Source of the DNA: Kineosporiaceae bacterium
Lineage (GTDB): Bacteria > Actinomycetota > Actinomycetes > Actinomycetales > Kineosporiaceae
DNA: 64,000 nucleotides
Assembly: GCA_016713225.1 (NCBI GenBank)
Contig: JADJPO010000011.1
Coordinates: 62,001-126,000, forward strand
Direction: 5' to 3'
The position numbers were made by a program, and so were the translations under genes. Below are positions 17,977-28,222 of this stretch, in pieces (position 1 is the first letter of the stretch; each line of letters opens with the position of its first letter). The notes under the pieces are model-generated. The model was not told where the DNA came from and searched no databases. It was given only the letters and a program-made list of their open reading frames with translations.

Positions 17977-18087
17977 GACCGGAGGCTAGCCCGGACGCCG
18001 TCCGACGCCCACCAGCTGCTTGGTGAGACGTCTCACCACCACACGCCTGACACCTCGACCCGACACCACCCCACCCACCCACCCACA

Positions 18088-18158
18088 CCCGTGATCATGC
18101 AATCCGTGCACGCTCGTGAATCCGGTTCACGAGCGTGCACGGATTGCATGATCACGGG
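18088..18158. repeat. Intergenic palindrome family B, copy 2 (33-bp perfect arms)
   Basis: 18088-18120 pairs perfectly with 18126-18158 around the 5-base loop TCCGG, one of the strongest hairpins in the window. The arm begins CCCGTGATCATG, continues AATCCGTGCACG and then CTCGTGAA. It lies 8 bases after the protease gene stop (18167) and 112 bases before the mutase start, so it could end protease transcription. Confidence 0.88.
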
Positions 18159-18166
18159 GTGGTGGG

Positions 18167-19402
18167 TCAGGGGGTGGCTTGCGGGGCAGCACACGGGCGA
18201 CTGGCCTGCCCGTGACCCTTGGTCGACTCGATCAGCCACAGCCCGTTGTGCGGTGCCATCGTGTAGTCCAGCGACCAGTCGGTGCAGGTCTCCTTCGGCC
18301 GGGCCGCCGGACCGTGCCCGGCCTGCTGCCGGCTGGTGAAGGTCAGCCACACCACGACCTTGCCGTTGCTGCGCGTGACGTCCTCGACCACGAAGTTGTC
18401 GTCCTGGCTCGACTCGACCCCAGCCGAGAACGCCTCCAGCGGCAGCGGTTTCACGAACTGGGCCAGCGCCGTGGAGTAGTCGCCCTGGTTGATCGAGGCG
18501 AAGTAGAGCCGCAGGGTGCCGAAGGCCTGGGCCGCGTCGCTGCCGGGCGCCACACTCGGCGGCAGCGGCTTGCCGTCCGGGCCGAGCGCCTCGGGGCACT
18601 TCTTCGTCGGCACCGGGCTGGTGCGCTCGAGCCACGGCGCGATGGTCTTCTCGGCCGTGGCCGACGTCACCGCGAGCCGGCGTCCCTGTGCCGCCTGGGG
18701 CCCGGCGTCGACCAGGCCGACCACCGTGCCGTCCGGACGGACCACCGGTCCCCCGCTGCTGCCGGGGTGGGTGGCGGCGTCGAACTCGAGCAGCCCGAAC
18801 CGGGCCACCCCGTCGATCACGGCCTTGCGACCGACCCCGTTGACGGTGCCGGGGGTGAACGTCAGCAGTGAGGCCTCCGGGAAGCCCAGCGCGGCGACCT
18901 GGTCGCCCACGCGGGCCGGCTCGGCGCTGAAGGTGAACTCGTGCCCCTCGATCGGGGTCACCATGCGCAGCAACGCGACGTCGGCGGCCAGGTCCAGGCC
19001 GAGCACGCTGGCCGAGCGGGACGTCGTCCCACTGATCGCCCGCACCAACCGGCCGCCGTCCACCACGTGTGCGGCGGTGACCACAAGCTGCGGACCGATG
19101 GCGAATCCGGTTCCCATGCCGTCGGTCTCGCACCCGGCGACCTCCAGGCGCACCACCCCCGAGCTGACCAGATCGAAGGCACCCTGCAGCGAGGTAGGCG
19201 CTGTCGGGCTCGATGAGGCCGAGGCCGACGCCGTGGCGCCCGACGCCGAAGGGCTACCGGACGAGGTCGGTGTGGGCAGCTCGACGGGCGTCGGATCCTG
19301 GCCCCCCAACAGGCTGCAGCCTGCCAGCGTGGTCAGGATCATGCCGCCAATGATCAGTTCCCCGACCGAGCGGGTCGTTCCCCGCCCCCCTGAGCGCGCC
19401 AT
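18167..19402 (-). CDS. Trypsin-like serine protease lipoprotein
   Basis: A 411-residue protein. The N-terminal signal peptide ends in lipobox LAGC (Cys about residue 29), so it should be lipid-anchored outside. A Ser/Thr/Pro/Ala linker follows to about residue 70. The chymotrypsin-fold domain shows the triad: His in VVTAAHVV, Asp in DLAADVALLRM, Ser in HPGSSGGPV. No PDZ domain follows; instead the last ~140 residues contain paired Cys (KKCPEAL, KETCTDW, RPCAAP) and an NTF2-like feel (FASINQGDYSTAL). The family is envelope quality control or signalling; the substrate is unknown. It is downstream of the antiporter on the same strand, separated by 64 bases. Confidence 0.85.
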   Translation of the reverse strand: MARSGGRGTTRSVGELIIGGMILTTLAGCSLLGGQDPTPVELPTPTSSGSPSASGATASASASSSPTAPTSLQGAFDLVSSGVVRLEVAGCETDGMGTGFAIGPQLVVTAAHVVDGGRLVRAISGTTSRSASVLGLDLAADVALLRMVTPIEGHEFTFSAEPARVGDQVAALGFPEASLLTFTPGTVNGVGRKAVIDGVARFGLLEFDAATHPGSSGGPVVRPDGTVVGLVDAGPQAAQGRRLAVTSATAEKTIAPWLERTSPVPTKKCPEALGPDGKPLPPSVAPGSDAAQAFGTLRLYFASINQGDYSTALAQFVKPLPLEAFSAGVESSQDDNFVVEDVTRSNGKVVVWLTFTSRQQAGHGPAARPKETCTDWSLDYTMAPHNGLWLIESTKGHGQASRPCAAPQATP

Positions 19403-19466
19403 GGCCGCACGATAGCCGACCTGACGTACCCGTCTGACCGGTCAGCTCGAGAAGCCGGCAGCCTGA

Positions 19467-21344
19467 TCAGCCCAGCACCCGGTCGACATAGCACCACCGC
19501 CACGACTCGGAGAGCTCGAAGCTGCGGATCACCGGATGCCCGGTCTGGCCGTGATGGACGTCGGCATGTCGTAATGGGGAGGAGTCGCAGCAGCCGATGT
19601 GACCACAGGTCAGGCACAGTCGCAGCGCCACCCAGTCCGAGCGCTGCTCCTCGAGGCACTCCTGGCAGCCGTCCGGGGTGAGCGGCACCGGCACGTCCGT
19701 GGTCGCCAGGTGCTCGCAGGCCGCCTCGATCGGGCTCGGGGCCGTCGCCGTGGTCGACGGCTCGGCATCCTCGATGCTCAGTCCCTCGAGCATCGCCTCT
19801 TCCTGATCGAGGCGGGCGAGCACCTCGCCGAGAACCTCGGCTGCCACGGCACCCGAGCGGTGCACCCGGACGACGACCTCGCGCTCGGCGTCCAGCATCT
19901 CCAGGCGCAACCGGCGGAACGCCCGGGCGGGCGGTTCGGTCAGGGATTCGTTGGTGCGCAACCGTTCCCAGACCGACTGAGCGAACCGGTCGGTCCACTG
20001 GCGCAGGGTCTCGACCACCTCCGGCGGGGCGTCGCCGGCGCGCTGGACGAGGCGTTCCTGGCCGGCGTCCACGGCTCGCTGCAACACCATCGCCTGCTGC
20101 AGCGCGTCCTGGGCGGCGTCCGGCCCGGACACCCCGAGCCGGCGCACCACCGCGGGCAGGGTGGCACCCTGCACCAGCAGTGAGGCGGCCACGACCGCGA
20201 AGGCGGCCAGCTGCAGCACGCCGGCATGCTCACCGGTGAGGGTGAAGGCGGCGGCCAGCGTCACCACGCCCCGCATGCCGGCCCATCCGAGCACGGCCAC
20301 GCCCCGCCACGAGGGGGCTGGTTCGCGACGCCGGACGGCGGGCACCAGCCGGGGTGCGTAGGCGGCCGGGAACATCCAGACGATCCGGACGACGATCACC
20401 GTGGCGACCACCACGAAGCAGATCCACGTGATCCGCGCGGCGGAGTTGCCCTCGGCCGTGGCGCCGTCCAGCAGATCACGCAACTGCAGTCCGATCAGCA
20501 GGAAGACCACCGACTCGAGCACGAACTGCACCGTGGCGAACAGCGTGCGTTCGGTGACCCGGGACGCGGCGGACTGGATCCGTGGGGAACGGTGGCCGAG
20601 TACCAGGCCGGCGACCACCACCGCGAGCACGCCGGAGCCGCCGACGGCCTCGGCAGCGATCATGGCGATGTAGGGCACGAGCATCGAACCCGTGGTGTCG
20701 AGTACCGGGTCGTGCACCCGGCGCCGGATCGGGGTGACCACCGCGGCAACCAGCCAGCCGACGGCCACCCCGAACACCACGGCCCGGCCGAAGGACAGAC
20801 TCACGTCGCCGATCGTGAGCGTGGTGGCGAGCGCCGCCAGCGCCATGCGCAGGGTGACCAGCGCGGTGGCGTCGTTGAGCAGACTCTCGCCCTCGAGCAG
20901 GATCACCAGCCGGCGCGGCAGACCGACCCGGCGCGCCACGGCAGTTGCGGCGACGGCATCCGGCGGGGCCACGACCGCACCGAGCGCGAGCGCCGCCGCG
21001 AACGGCAGCCCCGGGATCACCGCCGTCGCGACGACGGCGACGGCGAAGGCGGTGACCAGTACCAGGGCCACCGAGAGCAGGATGATCGGCCGGCGGTTGC
21101 GGCGCAGGTCGACGAAGGGGGTGCGGATGGCGGTGGTGTAGAGCAGCGGGGGCAGCACACCCACGAGCACCAGGTCAGCGTCGAGTTCGTAGTGCGGCAG
21201 GGCAGGCACGAAGGAGGCCACGATGCCGACCGCGGTCAGCACCAGGGGGGCCGAGGCTCCCCACCGCGACGCGAGGCCCGCCACGGCCGCCGCCACCGCC
21301 ACCAGGACGACGAGTTGCAGCGCCAACTGCGATGATCCGTGCAC
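19467..21344 (-). CDS. CPA1-type Na+/H+ antiporter with C-terminal UBP zinc finger
   Basis: A 625-residue protein, GTG 21344. About 12 membrane segments cover residues 5-415, with the CPA1 ion site APPDAVAATAVARR and the GESLLNDATALV motif. A helical cytoplasmic region (about 420-540) follows. The last ~85 residues are a zf-UBP domain: CEHLATT, CQECLEEQRSDWVALRLCLTCGHIGCCD, then HADVHHGQTGHPV, with the expected Cys/His zinc ligands. This domain binds ubiquitin C-termini in eukaryotes but is found in bacteria on antiporters and alone, with unknown ligand. The protein likely exchanges Na+ for H+; the finger may be regulatory. Confidence 0.9.
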   Translation of the reverse strand: MHGSSQLALQLVVLVAVAAAVAGLASRWGASAPLVLTAVGIVASFVPALPHYELDADLVLVGVLPPLLYTTAIRTPFVDLRRNRRPIILLSVALVLVTAFAVAVVATAVIPGLPFAAALALGAVVAPPDAVAATAVARRVGLPRRLVILLEGESLLNDATALVTLRMALAALATTLTIGDVSLSFGRAVVFGVAVGWLVAAVVTPIRRRVHDPVLDTTGSMLVPYIAMIAAEAVGGSGVLAVVVAGLVLGHRSPRIQSAASRVTERTLFATVQFVLESVVFLLIGLQLRDLLDGATAEGNSAARITWICFVVVATVIVVRIVWMFPAAYAPRLVPAVRRREPAPSWRGVAVLGWAGMRGVVTLAAAFTLTGEHAGVLQLAAFAVVAASLLVQGATLPAVVRRLGVSGPDAAQDALQQAMVLQRAVDAGQERLVQRAGDAPPEVVETLRQWTDRFAQSVWERLRTNESLTEPPARAFRRLRLEMLDAEREVVVRVHRSGAVAAEVLGEVLARLDQEEAMLEGLSIEDAEPSTTATAPSPIEAACEHLATTDVPVPLTPDGCQECLEEQRSDWVALRLCLTCGHIGCCDSSPLRHADVHHGQTGHPVIRSFELSESWRWCYVDRVLG

Positions 21345-21392
21345 GCGGGGAACCTACCCCGCGGTGCGACGAGCGTCGCGGCGTCTCGGTGG

Positions 21393-21713
21393 TCAGGCCA
21401 CGGCGAGTGGCTGGACGGCCAGCACCCGGCCCACCCGGCTTGCCTTCAGCAGGCGGATCTGGCGCGGCGAGACATCGACCAGCACCATGCGTCGGTCGGC
21501 CCGCCGGGCCTTGCCGTGCGCGCCCACCAGGACGCTCATCCCCACGGCGTCCCAGATCTCCAGATCGCCGATCCGCACCAACAGGTCGCCCTCACCCTGG
21601 TCCAGGGCGCTGTGCAACACGGCCCGGGCGATGGGCGCCGATCGGCTGTCGAGGCGTCCGCTCAGCGTCAGATGTGTGCCGTGCGCGAGCACATCGATCT
21701 GCAGGCTGTGCAC
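21393..21713 (-). CDS. STAS-domain protein (anti-sigma-antagonist-like)
   Basis: A 106-residue protein. GTG 21713 was chosen because GAGG lies just upstream and the fold begins there (VHSLQIDVLAHGTHLTLSGRLD). The body matches a STAS domain: GDLLVRIGDLEIWDAVGMSVLVGAHGKARR. The usual phosphorylated Ser position (D-S-x-G) reads DAVG, so Ser phosphorylation as in SpoIIAA looks impossible. It may bind a partner constitutively or sense a ligand. It is the first gene of a minus-strand run with the antiporter (48-base gap). Confidence 0.75.
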   Translation of the reverse strand: MHSLQIDVLAHGTHLTLSGRLDSRSAPIARAVLHSALDQGEGDLLVRIGDLEIWDAVGMSVLVGAHGKARRADRRMVLVDVSPRQIRLLKASRVGRVLAVQPLAVA

Positions 21714-21936
21714 GTCTGCCTCTTCCCCCACCTCGGAACCCTGCCGAGGAACCAGTCGTCGATCACGTTCCGAGCGCGCGCCCTTGCGCTTCGTCACGCG
21801 AAGTAGCTTTGCGTATCCCAGCGTAGAACAGGCCCGCGAACCTGGCCAGGAAGCGCGGCCGACAGACGCCCGGCAGACGGTCGATATCGGCCCCCCTCCG
21901 CTTGGTTTCCCCCGGCCGACCACTGACACTGGAGGT

Positions 21937-22266
21937 ATGCCGTCGTGGGGCAGCGCTTCGTTCATGTTCGGACCTCTGGTGTCCCTGGTCTGCCTCGGCG
22001 TGCTGATTCTGCTGATGCGCTGGGCCTTCGGCGGACGGGGACGCTCGCTGGTGCAGCGTCGTCCCCGGATCGGATCCCCCGACGAGTACGGACTGCTGGT
22101 ACGCATCGCCGCGCCCCGTACGTTCGTCGAGGCCGAGATGATCCGGTTGCGGCTGACGGACGGCGGCCTGCGGGCCACCTTGGCGCCCACCAACGAGGGA
22201 CCGGCCGTCATGGTCTTCTCCGAGGACGCGACGGCGGCGCGGCGCCTCCTGGAGGCCGGCGCGTAA
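21937..22266 (+). CDS. Small membrane-anchored DUF2007-like signal-transducing protein
   Basis: A 109-residue protein, ATG 21937, with GGAGG 4 bases before the start. One membrane helix lies at residues 10-28 (FMFGPLVSLVCLGVLILLM), then a basic linker and a C-terminal domain (about 50-108) reading RIAAPRTFVEAEMIRLRLTDGGLRA and ending VFSEDATAARRLLEAG. This fits the PF09413-type 'putative signal transducing' fold (two beta-alpha-beta units). The function is unknown. It is divergent from the STAS gene. Confidence 0.68.
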   Translation: MPSWGSASFMFGPLVSLVCLGVLILLMRWAFGGRGRSLVQRRPRIGSPDEYGLLVRIAAPRTFVEAEMIRLRLTDGGLRATLAPTNEGPAVMVFSEDATAARRLLEAGA

Positions 22267-22338
22267 CGCGCCGCACACGCTGCCGCACCATCCGCCCGAC
22301 CGGCCCTCCCGCAACCACCCCGTCAGGCACGCCACCCC

Positions 22339-22389
22339 GTGATCATGTAATTCGTGCACAAATTCATGGTGATCATGCAATTCGTGCAC
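22339..22389. repeat. Intergenic repeat family B, copy 3 (two direct arms)
   Basis: Two arms in the same direction, at 22339-22359 and 22369-22389, have a 30-base period. Each is GTGATCATG, (T/C)AATT, CGTGCAC. They do not form a hairpin with each other, unlike copies 2 and 4. The pair follows the DUF2007-like gene by 72 bases and precedes the adenosyltransferase. Confidence 0.8.
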
Positions 22390-22500
22390 ACCGGCCCCGA
22401 TGCCGCGCCCCTGTGACCACAGACAGGGCAGCCCATGCCGAGAGGTTGCTCGCACGGGTGAGCACGGCGCACCGGGACGTCGCGGCTTAGGGTGGCTGTC

Positions 22501-23100
22501 ATGGTGAACCTCACCCGCATCTACACCCGGACCGGCGACGACGGCACCACCTCCCTGGGGGATATGTCGCGCACCAGCAAGAACGACCCGCGGCTGATCG
22601 CCTATGCCGACGTCGACGAGACGAACAGCGCGATCGGCGTGGCACTGGCTCACGGCGGGCTCTCGGAGGCCATCGCCGTCACGCTCACCCGGGTGCAGAA
22701 CGACCTGTTCGATGTGGGGGCCGACCTGTGTACCCCGCTGTCACCGGCGCCGAAGCACCCGCCGCTGCGGATCACCGCCGAGTACGTGAACGACCTCGAG
22801 GCCGCCTGCGACCTGTTCAATGCCGACCTGAGCGCCCTGCGCTCGTTCATCTTGCCGGGTGGCTCGGTGGCGGCCGCGCACCTGCACGTGGCCCGCACCG
22901 TCTGCCGCCGAGCCGAGCGCGCCGTATGGGCAGCGTTGGACTCGTACGGCACCGACCCGGACGGCGGGGTGAACCCCCTGGCCGCCACCTACCTGAACCG
23001 ACTCAGCGACCTGTTGTTCATTCTCTGTCGTCACGCCAACCTGACCGCCGGCGGCGACGTCCTCTGGACCCCCGGCGGCGGCCGCACTCCCACCCCCTGA
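22501..23100 (+). CDS. PduO-type cob(I)alamin adenosyltransferase
   Basis: A 199-residue protein; ATG 22501 is used, with GTG at 22492 and 22504 as alternatives. Signature motifs are IYTRTGDDGTTSLGD (ATP binding), YADVDETNSAIGVAL, QNDLFDVGADL, and ARTVCRRAERAVWAA with the conserved Arg-rich helix. It transfers adenosyl from ATP to cob(I)alamin to make coenzyme B12, needed by ethylmalonyl-CoA mutase 4.5 kb away. It usually acts as a trimer. The gene converges on the ATP synthase operon end across repeat A3. Confidence 0.9.
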   Translation: MVNLTRIYTRTGDDGTTSLGDMSRTSKNDPRLIAYADVDETNSAIGVALAHGGLSEAIAVTLTRVQNDLFDVGADLCTPLSPAPKHPPLRITAEYVNDLEAACDLFNADLSALRSFILPGGSVAAAHLHVARTVCRRAERAVWAALDSYGTDPDGGVNPLAATYLNRLSDLLFILCRHANLTAGGDVLWTPGGGRTPTP

Positions 23101-23102
23101 TA

Positions 23103-23216
23103 CCGACCAACCCGCTCATGCTCCGCGAGTGACGCACCCATGCTCCCTGGAGGCCCGGAAAACCGTCATCTGCGGAGCATGAGCCGGCACCCGCGGAGCA
23201 TGAGCGGGTTGGTCGG
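23103..23216. repeat. Intergenic palindrome family A, copy 3
   Basis: A perfect 25-bp outer inverted repeat (23103-23127 with 23192-23216), with ends CCGACCAACCCG and CGGGTTGGTCGG, contains GCTCATGCTCCGC. An inner direct copy TGCGGAGCATGAGC (23171-23184) and a degenerate CATGCTCC (about 23139) lie in the loop. It starts 2 bases after the adenosyltransferase stop and ends 28 bases before the DUF2550 stop: a convergent terminator position. Confidence 0.85.
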
Positions 23217-23244
23217 GGGTTGATCGGAGGGTGGGCGGGGGTGG

Positions 23245-23682
23245 TCAGGCGATGTTGGCGTGTTCGCCGGGAGGGGCGGACTCCAGCCAGGTGGCCAGGC
23301 CGTTGTAGGCCATCTCGCTCATGCCCAGTTCGAGCGTCGTGCTGTCGTAGGCACACCGCACCAGCACCCAGTCGCTGTCGAGCATGCCCTGATCAGGACC
23401 ATCGGGACGACGCCGCTCGAGGATGATCAGGTTGGAACGGATCAGGGTGCGGCTGGGCCGAAAGGTGAGGGCGAACAGACGAAACCAGTCGAGGCGATCG
23501 TGTTCGTAGCGGGCAAGGCCGAACATCCACCCATCGGTCTGGGGTCGGTGACGCAACGAGCAATCGAAGGCTCCGACGCCACGACCGATGATGGTGCGAC
23601 GCATCAGCAGCCCGCCGAGCACGACCACCACACCCAGGATGAGAGCGGCGATGACGGCGGCGGGAACGATCAGATCGCTCAT
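23245..23682 (-). CDS. DUF2550 family membrane-anchored protein
   Basis: A 145-residue protein, ATG 23682. One N-terminal membrane helix (about 5-27) is followed by a PH-like cytoplasmic domain: GAFDCSLR, GWMFGLARYEHDRLDWFRLFALTFRPSR and LDSDWVLVRCAYDSTTLELGMSE. DUF2550 genes typically follow atpC in actinobacteria, as here (12-base gap). The function is unknown. It is the last gene of the minus-strand ATP synthase run. Confidence 0.85.
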   Translation of the reverse strand: MSDLIVPAAVIAALILGVVVVLGGLLMRRTIIGRGVGAFDCSLRHRPQTDGWMFGLARYEHDRLDWFRLFALTFRPSRTLIRSNLIILERRRPDGPDQGMLDSDWVLVRCAYDSTTLELGMSEMAYNGLATWLESAPPGEHANIA

Positions 23683-23694
23683 GCCGCCACCAGC

Positions 23695-23973
23695 TCAGCT
23701 GCCGACCGTGTGAGCCGTGCCCAGGTCCGCTCGGTCCGAGACGATCATGACGCGGTCGTGCTCGACGGACAGAAATCCACCGTCGCAGTGCGCCACGACA
23801 TCCCCGCCCTCCAGGGCCTTGATCGTGATGTCCGATGCGGCGAGCACGGCGAGCACCGGCGAGTGGCCGGGCAGCACACCGAGGTCGCCGTCCAGGGTCC
23901 TCGCGACCACCATGGACGCCTCGCCGCTCCAGACCCTGTGGTCTGCGGCAACCAGTTCCACCTCGAGTGGCAC
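23695..23973 (-). CDS. atpC: ATP synthase epsilon subunit
   Basis: A 92-residue protein. GTG 23973 is preceded by AGGAGGAACG, fixing the start. It reads PLEVELVAADHRVWSGEA, then LGVLPGHSPVLAVL and CDGGFLSVEHDRVMIVSD: the N-terminal beta-sandwich of epsilon. The C-terminal helical hairpin found in E. coli epsilon (138 residues) is missing, as in some actinobacteria. It is part of the F1 central stalk; loss of the hairpin suggests that epsilon-type inhibition of ATP hydrolysis is absent or different. Confidence 0.92.
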   Translation of the reverse strand: MPLEVELVAADHRVWSGEASMVVARTLDGDLGVLPGHSPVLAVLAASDITIKALEGGDVVAHCDGGFLSVEHDRVMIVSDRADLGTAHTVGS

Positions 23974-24058
23974 CGTTCCTCCTGCTGCTGGGCCTGAGGG
24001 AGCCGACGCCGTGGGCGCCGGCTCCCTGTGGTCAGGATAAGTCCTGTCGTGCGACGAG

Positions 24059-25522
<1,464 letters not shown>

Positions 25523-25564
25523 GTCTCTCTCACTCTCAACAACCGGGTGGTTTTCGGGTCGGGA

Positions 25565-26473
25565 CTAGTGCGCAGCGCCGGCATCGGCCAAGGCCCCGGC
25601 ACCACCGACGATCTCGCTGATCTCTTGGGTGATCTCTGCCTGCCGGGCGGTGTTCGCCAGGCGGGTGTACTTGCGGATGAGCTGTTCGGCGTTGTCGGTC
25701 GCCGACTTCATCGCCCGCTGCCGGGCAGCCAGCTCGCTGGCCGCCGAGGTGAGCAGGGCGTTGAAGACTCGCGCCTCGACGTACTTGGGCAGCAGAGCGT
25801 CGAGCACCGCCGCCGTCGAGGGCTCGAACTCGTACAGCGGCAGGACGTCGTCCTCGTCGGGAACGTCCTCACCCTCGACGACCTCGAGGGGCAGCATCCG
25901 GATGACCGTCGGCTGCTGCGTGACCATGTTGATGAAGCGGGTGTAGACGATGTGGATCTCGTCGACACCACCCTCGTCGGTCGGGTGCAGGAACTTGTCG
26001 ATCAACGTCCGGGCGATCTCCTGGGCCATCTCGTAGGTCGGTGAGTCCGAGTGACCCGACCACTCCCCGGCGATGGGACGGTGCCGGAAGTTGTAGAACG
26101 CGATGCCCTTGCGGCCGGCGATGTAGGTGTCGACCTCCTTGCCCTCTGCGCGCAGGAGCTCGTGCAGGCGGTCGCCTTCCTTGATCACGTTGCCCGAGTA
26201 GGCCCCGGCCAGACCGCGGTCGGAGGTGACCAACAGCACCGCCGCCCGGTCGGCCCCCGGCTTCTCACTGGTCAGCGGGTGCTCCTCGTTGGAGTACGTC
26301 GCCACCGCCGAGACCGCTCGGGTGATCGCCTGGGTGTACGGCGCGGACGCCGCGGTGCGCTGCTGGGCCTTGACCATCCGCGACGTGGCGATCAGCTCGA
26401 ACGCGCGAGTGATCTTCTTCATCGCGGTGACCGACTTGATCCGCTGTCGGTAGACGCGAAGCTGAGCGCCCAT
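25565..26473 (-). CDS. atpG: ATP synthase gamma subunit
   Basis: A 302-residue rotor subunit. The start ATG 26473 begins MGAQLRVYRQRIKSVTAMKKITRA, and the C-terminal helix reads ASELAARQRAMKSATDNAEQLI, the two halves of the rotating coiled coil. It carries the short internal insertion near VVEGEDVPDEDD seen in actinobacterial gamma. It starts 2 bases after the atpA stop. Confidence 0.97.
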   Translation of the reverse strand: MGAQLRVYRQRIKSVTAMKKITRAFELIATSRMVKAQQRTAASAPYTQAITRAVSAVATYSNEEHPLTSEKPGADRAAVLLVTSDRGLAGAYSGNVIKEGDRLHELLRAEGKEVDTYIAGRKGIAFYNFRHRPIAGEWSGHSDSPTYEMAQEIARTLIDKFLHPTDEGGVDEIHIVYTRFINMVTQQPTVIRMLPLEVVEGEDVPDEDDVLPLYEFEPSTAAVLDALLPKYVEARVFNALLTSAASELAARQRAMKSATDNAEQLIRKYTRLANTARQAEITQEISEIVGGAGALADAGAAH

Positions 26474-26475
26474 CG

Positions 26476-28119
26476 TCAGCCGCGCTTCTGCTTGACGATC
26501 TGCACCTGGTCGATGTCCTGCTCGTCCAGCGCCTTCTCGACCGTCTCGGCACCCGGGGCACCGAGGGCGTGACCCTCGCCGGTGGTGAAGGAGGCCTTGA
26601 ACGCGGTGACCGCCGACTTCAGCGATGCCTCGGTGTCGTCGTCCACGTTCTTGGTCTCGCGGATGGTGTCGAGGATCTTGGTGTTGCGGCGCAGGTGGTC
26701 GAGCAGTTCGGACTCGAACCGGCCCACGTCCTCGGCCGGGATGTTGTCCAGCTGGCCCGAGGTGCCGGTCCAGATCGCGACCGCCTGCTCCTCCATCGCG
26801 TAGGGCGAGTACTGCGGCTGCTTGAGCAGCTCGACCAGACGCGAACCGCGGGCCAACTGCGCCCGGGAGGCGGCGTCCAGGTCGGAGGCGAACATCGCGA
26901 ACGCCTCCAGCGCGCGGTACTGCGCCAGGTCGACCCGCAGCGAACCCGAGACCTTCTTCATGGCCTTGGTCTGTGCGGCACCACCCACGCGGCTGACCGA
27001 GATACCGACGTTCACCGCGGGGCGCACGTTGGCGTTGAACAGGTCGGACTCGAGGAAGATCTGACCGTCGGTGATCGAGATGACGTTCGTCGGGATGTAG
27101 GCCGAGACGTCGTTGGCCTTGGTCTCGATGATCGGCAGGCCGGTCATCGAGCCGGCGCCCATCTCGTCGTTCAGCTTGGCGCAGCGCTCGAGCAACCGGC
27201 TGTGCAGGTAGAACACGTCGCCGGGGTAGGCCTCGCGGCCCGGCGGCCGGCGCAGCAGCAGCGACACGGCGCGGTAGGCCTCGGCCTGCTTGGTCAGGTC
27301 GTCGAAGATGATCACGACGTGCTTGCCGGCGTACATCCAGTGCTGGCCGATGGCCGAGCCGGTGTACGGAGCGAGGTACTTGAAGCCCGCGGCGTCCGAG
27401 GCGGGGGCGGCGACGATGGTGGTGTACTCGAGCGCTCCGGCCTCCTCCAGCGCGCGGCGCACGCCGGCGATCGTGGAGCCCTTCTGGCCGATGGCCACGT
27501 ACACGCAGCGCACCTGCTGGCTCGGGTCGCCCGAGGCCCAGTTGGCCTTCTGGTTGATGATCGTGTCGATCGCCACTGCGGTCTTGCCGGTCTGGCGGTC
27601 GCCGATGATGAGCTGGCGCTGACCGCGCCCGATCGGGGTCATCGAGTCGATGGCCTTGATGCCGGTCATCAGCGGCTCGTTGACGCTCTGGCGCTGGACG
27701 ACGGTCGGCGCCTGCAGTTCGAGCGGACGACGCGTCTCGGCGGGAATGTCGCCCAGACCGTCGATCGGGGTGCCCAACGGGTCGACCACGCGGCCGAGGA
27801 AGGCATCACCGACGGGCACCGAGAGGATCTCGCCGGTGCGGCGGACCTCCTGGCCCTCTTCGATGCCGCTGAACTCACCGAGCACCACGACGCCGATCTC
27901 GCGGACGTCGAGGTTCAGCGCGATACCCAGCGTGCCGTCCTCGAACTTCAGCAGTTCGTTGGCCATGACGCTCGGCAGGCCCTCGACGTGGGCGATGCCG
28001 TCGCCGGCGTCGGCCACCCGGCCGACCTCTTCGCGCGAGGCGGCGCCGGGTTCGTAGGACTGGACGAAGGCGTCCAGGGCTCCCCGGATCTCCTCCGGAC
28101 GGATGGTCAGCTCCGCCAT
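26476..28119 (-). CDS. atpA: ATP synthase alpha subunit
   Basis: A 547-residue non-catalytic F1 subunit. ATG 28119 gives MAELTIRPEEIRGALDAFV, the normal start. It has the P-loop GDRQTGKTA, AAPASDAAGFKYLAPYTGS, and NVGISVSRVGGAAQTKAMK. The acidic/charged extended C-terminus (about 30 residues beyond E. coli alpha) is usual in actinobacteria. Confidence 0.98.
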   Translation of the reverse strand: MAELTIRPEEIRGALDAFVQSYEPGAASREEVGRVADAGDGIAHVEGLPSVMANELLKFEDGTLGIALNLDVREIGVVVLGEFSGIEEGQEVRRTGEILSVPVGDAFLGRVVDPLGTPIDGLGDIPAETRRPLELQAPTVVQRQSVNEPLMTGIKAIDSMTPIGRGQRQLIIGDRQTGKTAVAIDTIINQKANWASGDPSQQVRCVYVAIGQKGSTIAGVRRALEEAGALEYTTIVAAPASDAAGFKYLAPYTGSAIGQHWMYAGKHVVIIFDDLTKQAEAYRAVSLLLRRPPGREAYPGDVFYLHSRLLERCAKLNDEMGAGSMTGLPIIETKANDVSAYIPTNVISITDGQIFLESDLFNANVRPAVNVGISVSRVGGAAQTKAMKKVSGSLRVDLAQYRALEAFAMFASDLDAASRAQLARGSRLVELLKQPQYSPYAMEEQAVAIWTGTSGQLDNIPAEDVGRFESELLDHLRRNTKILDTIRETKNVDDDTEASLKSAVTAFKASFTTGEGHALGAPGAETVEKALDEQDIDQVQIVKQKRG

Positions 28120-28222
28120 GGTGTCGGTCCCTGCTCTCTTTGCTCTCGTCTGCCCGTGTCGGCAAGTGTTCTGATCGTCTGTCGTGATGCTGCTGGAAAG
28201 CGTTGCTGCCCAGGGAGTTGCG

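Noticed and set aside
15922..18339. A very long plus-strand open frame opposite the mutase gene
   Set aside because: It is the antisense shadow of a clear mutase; its composition (His, Arg, Gly) and lack of domains are typical of antisense frames in GC-rich DNA.
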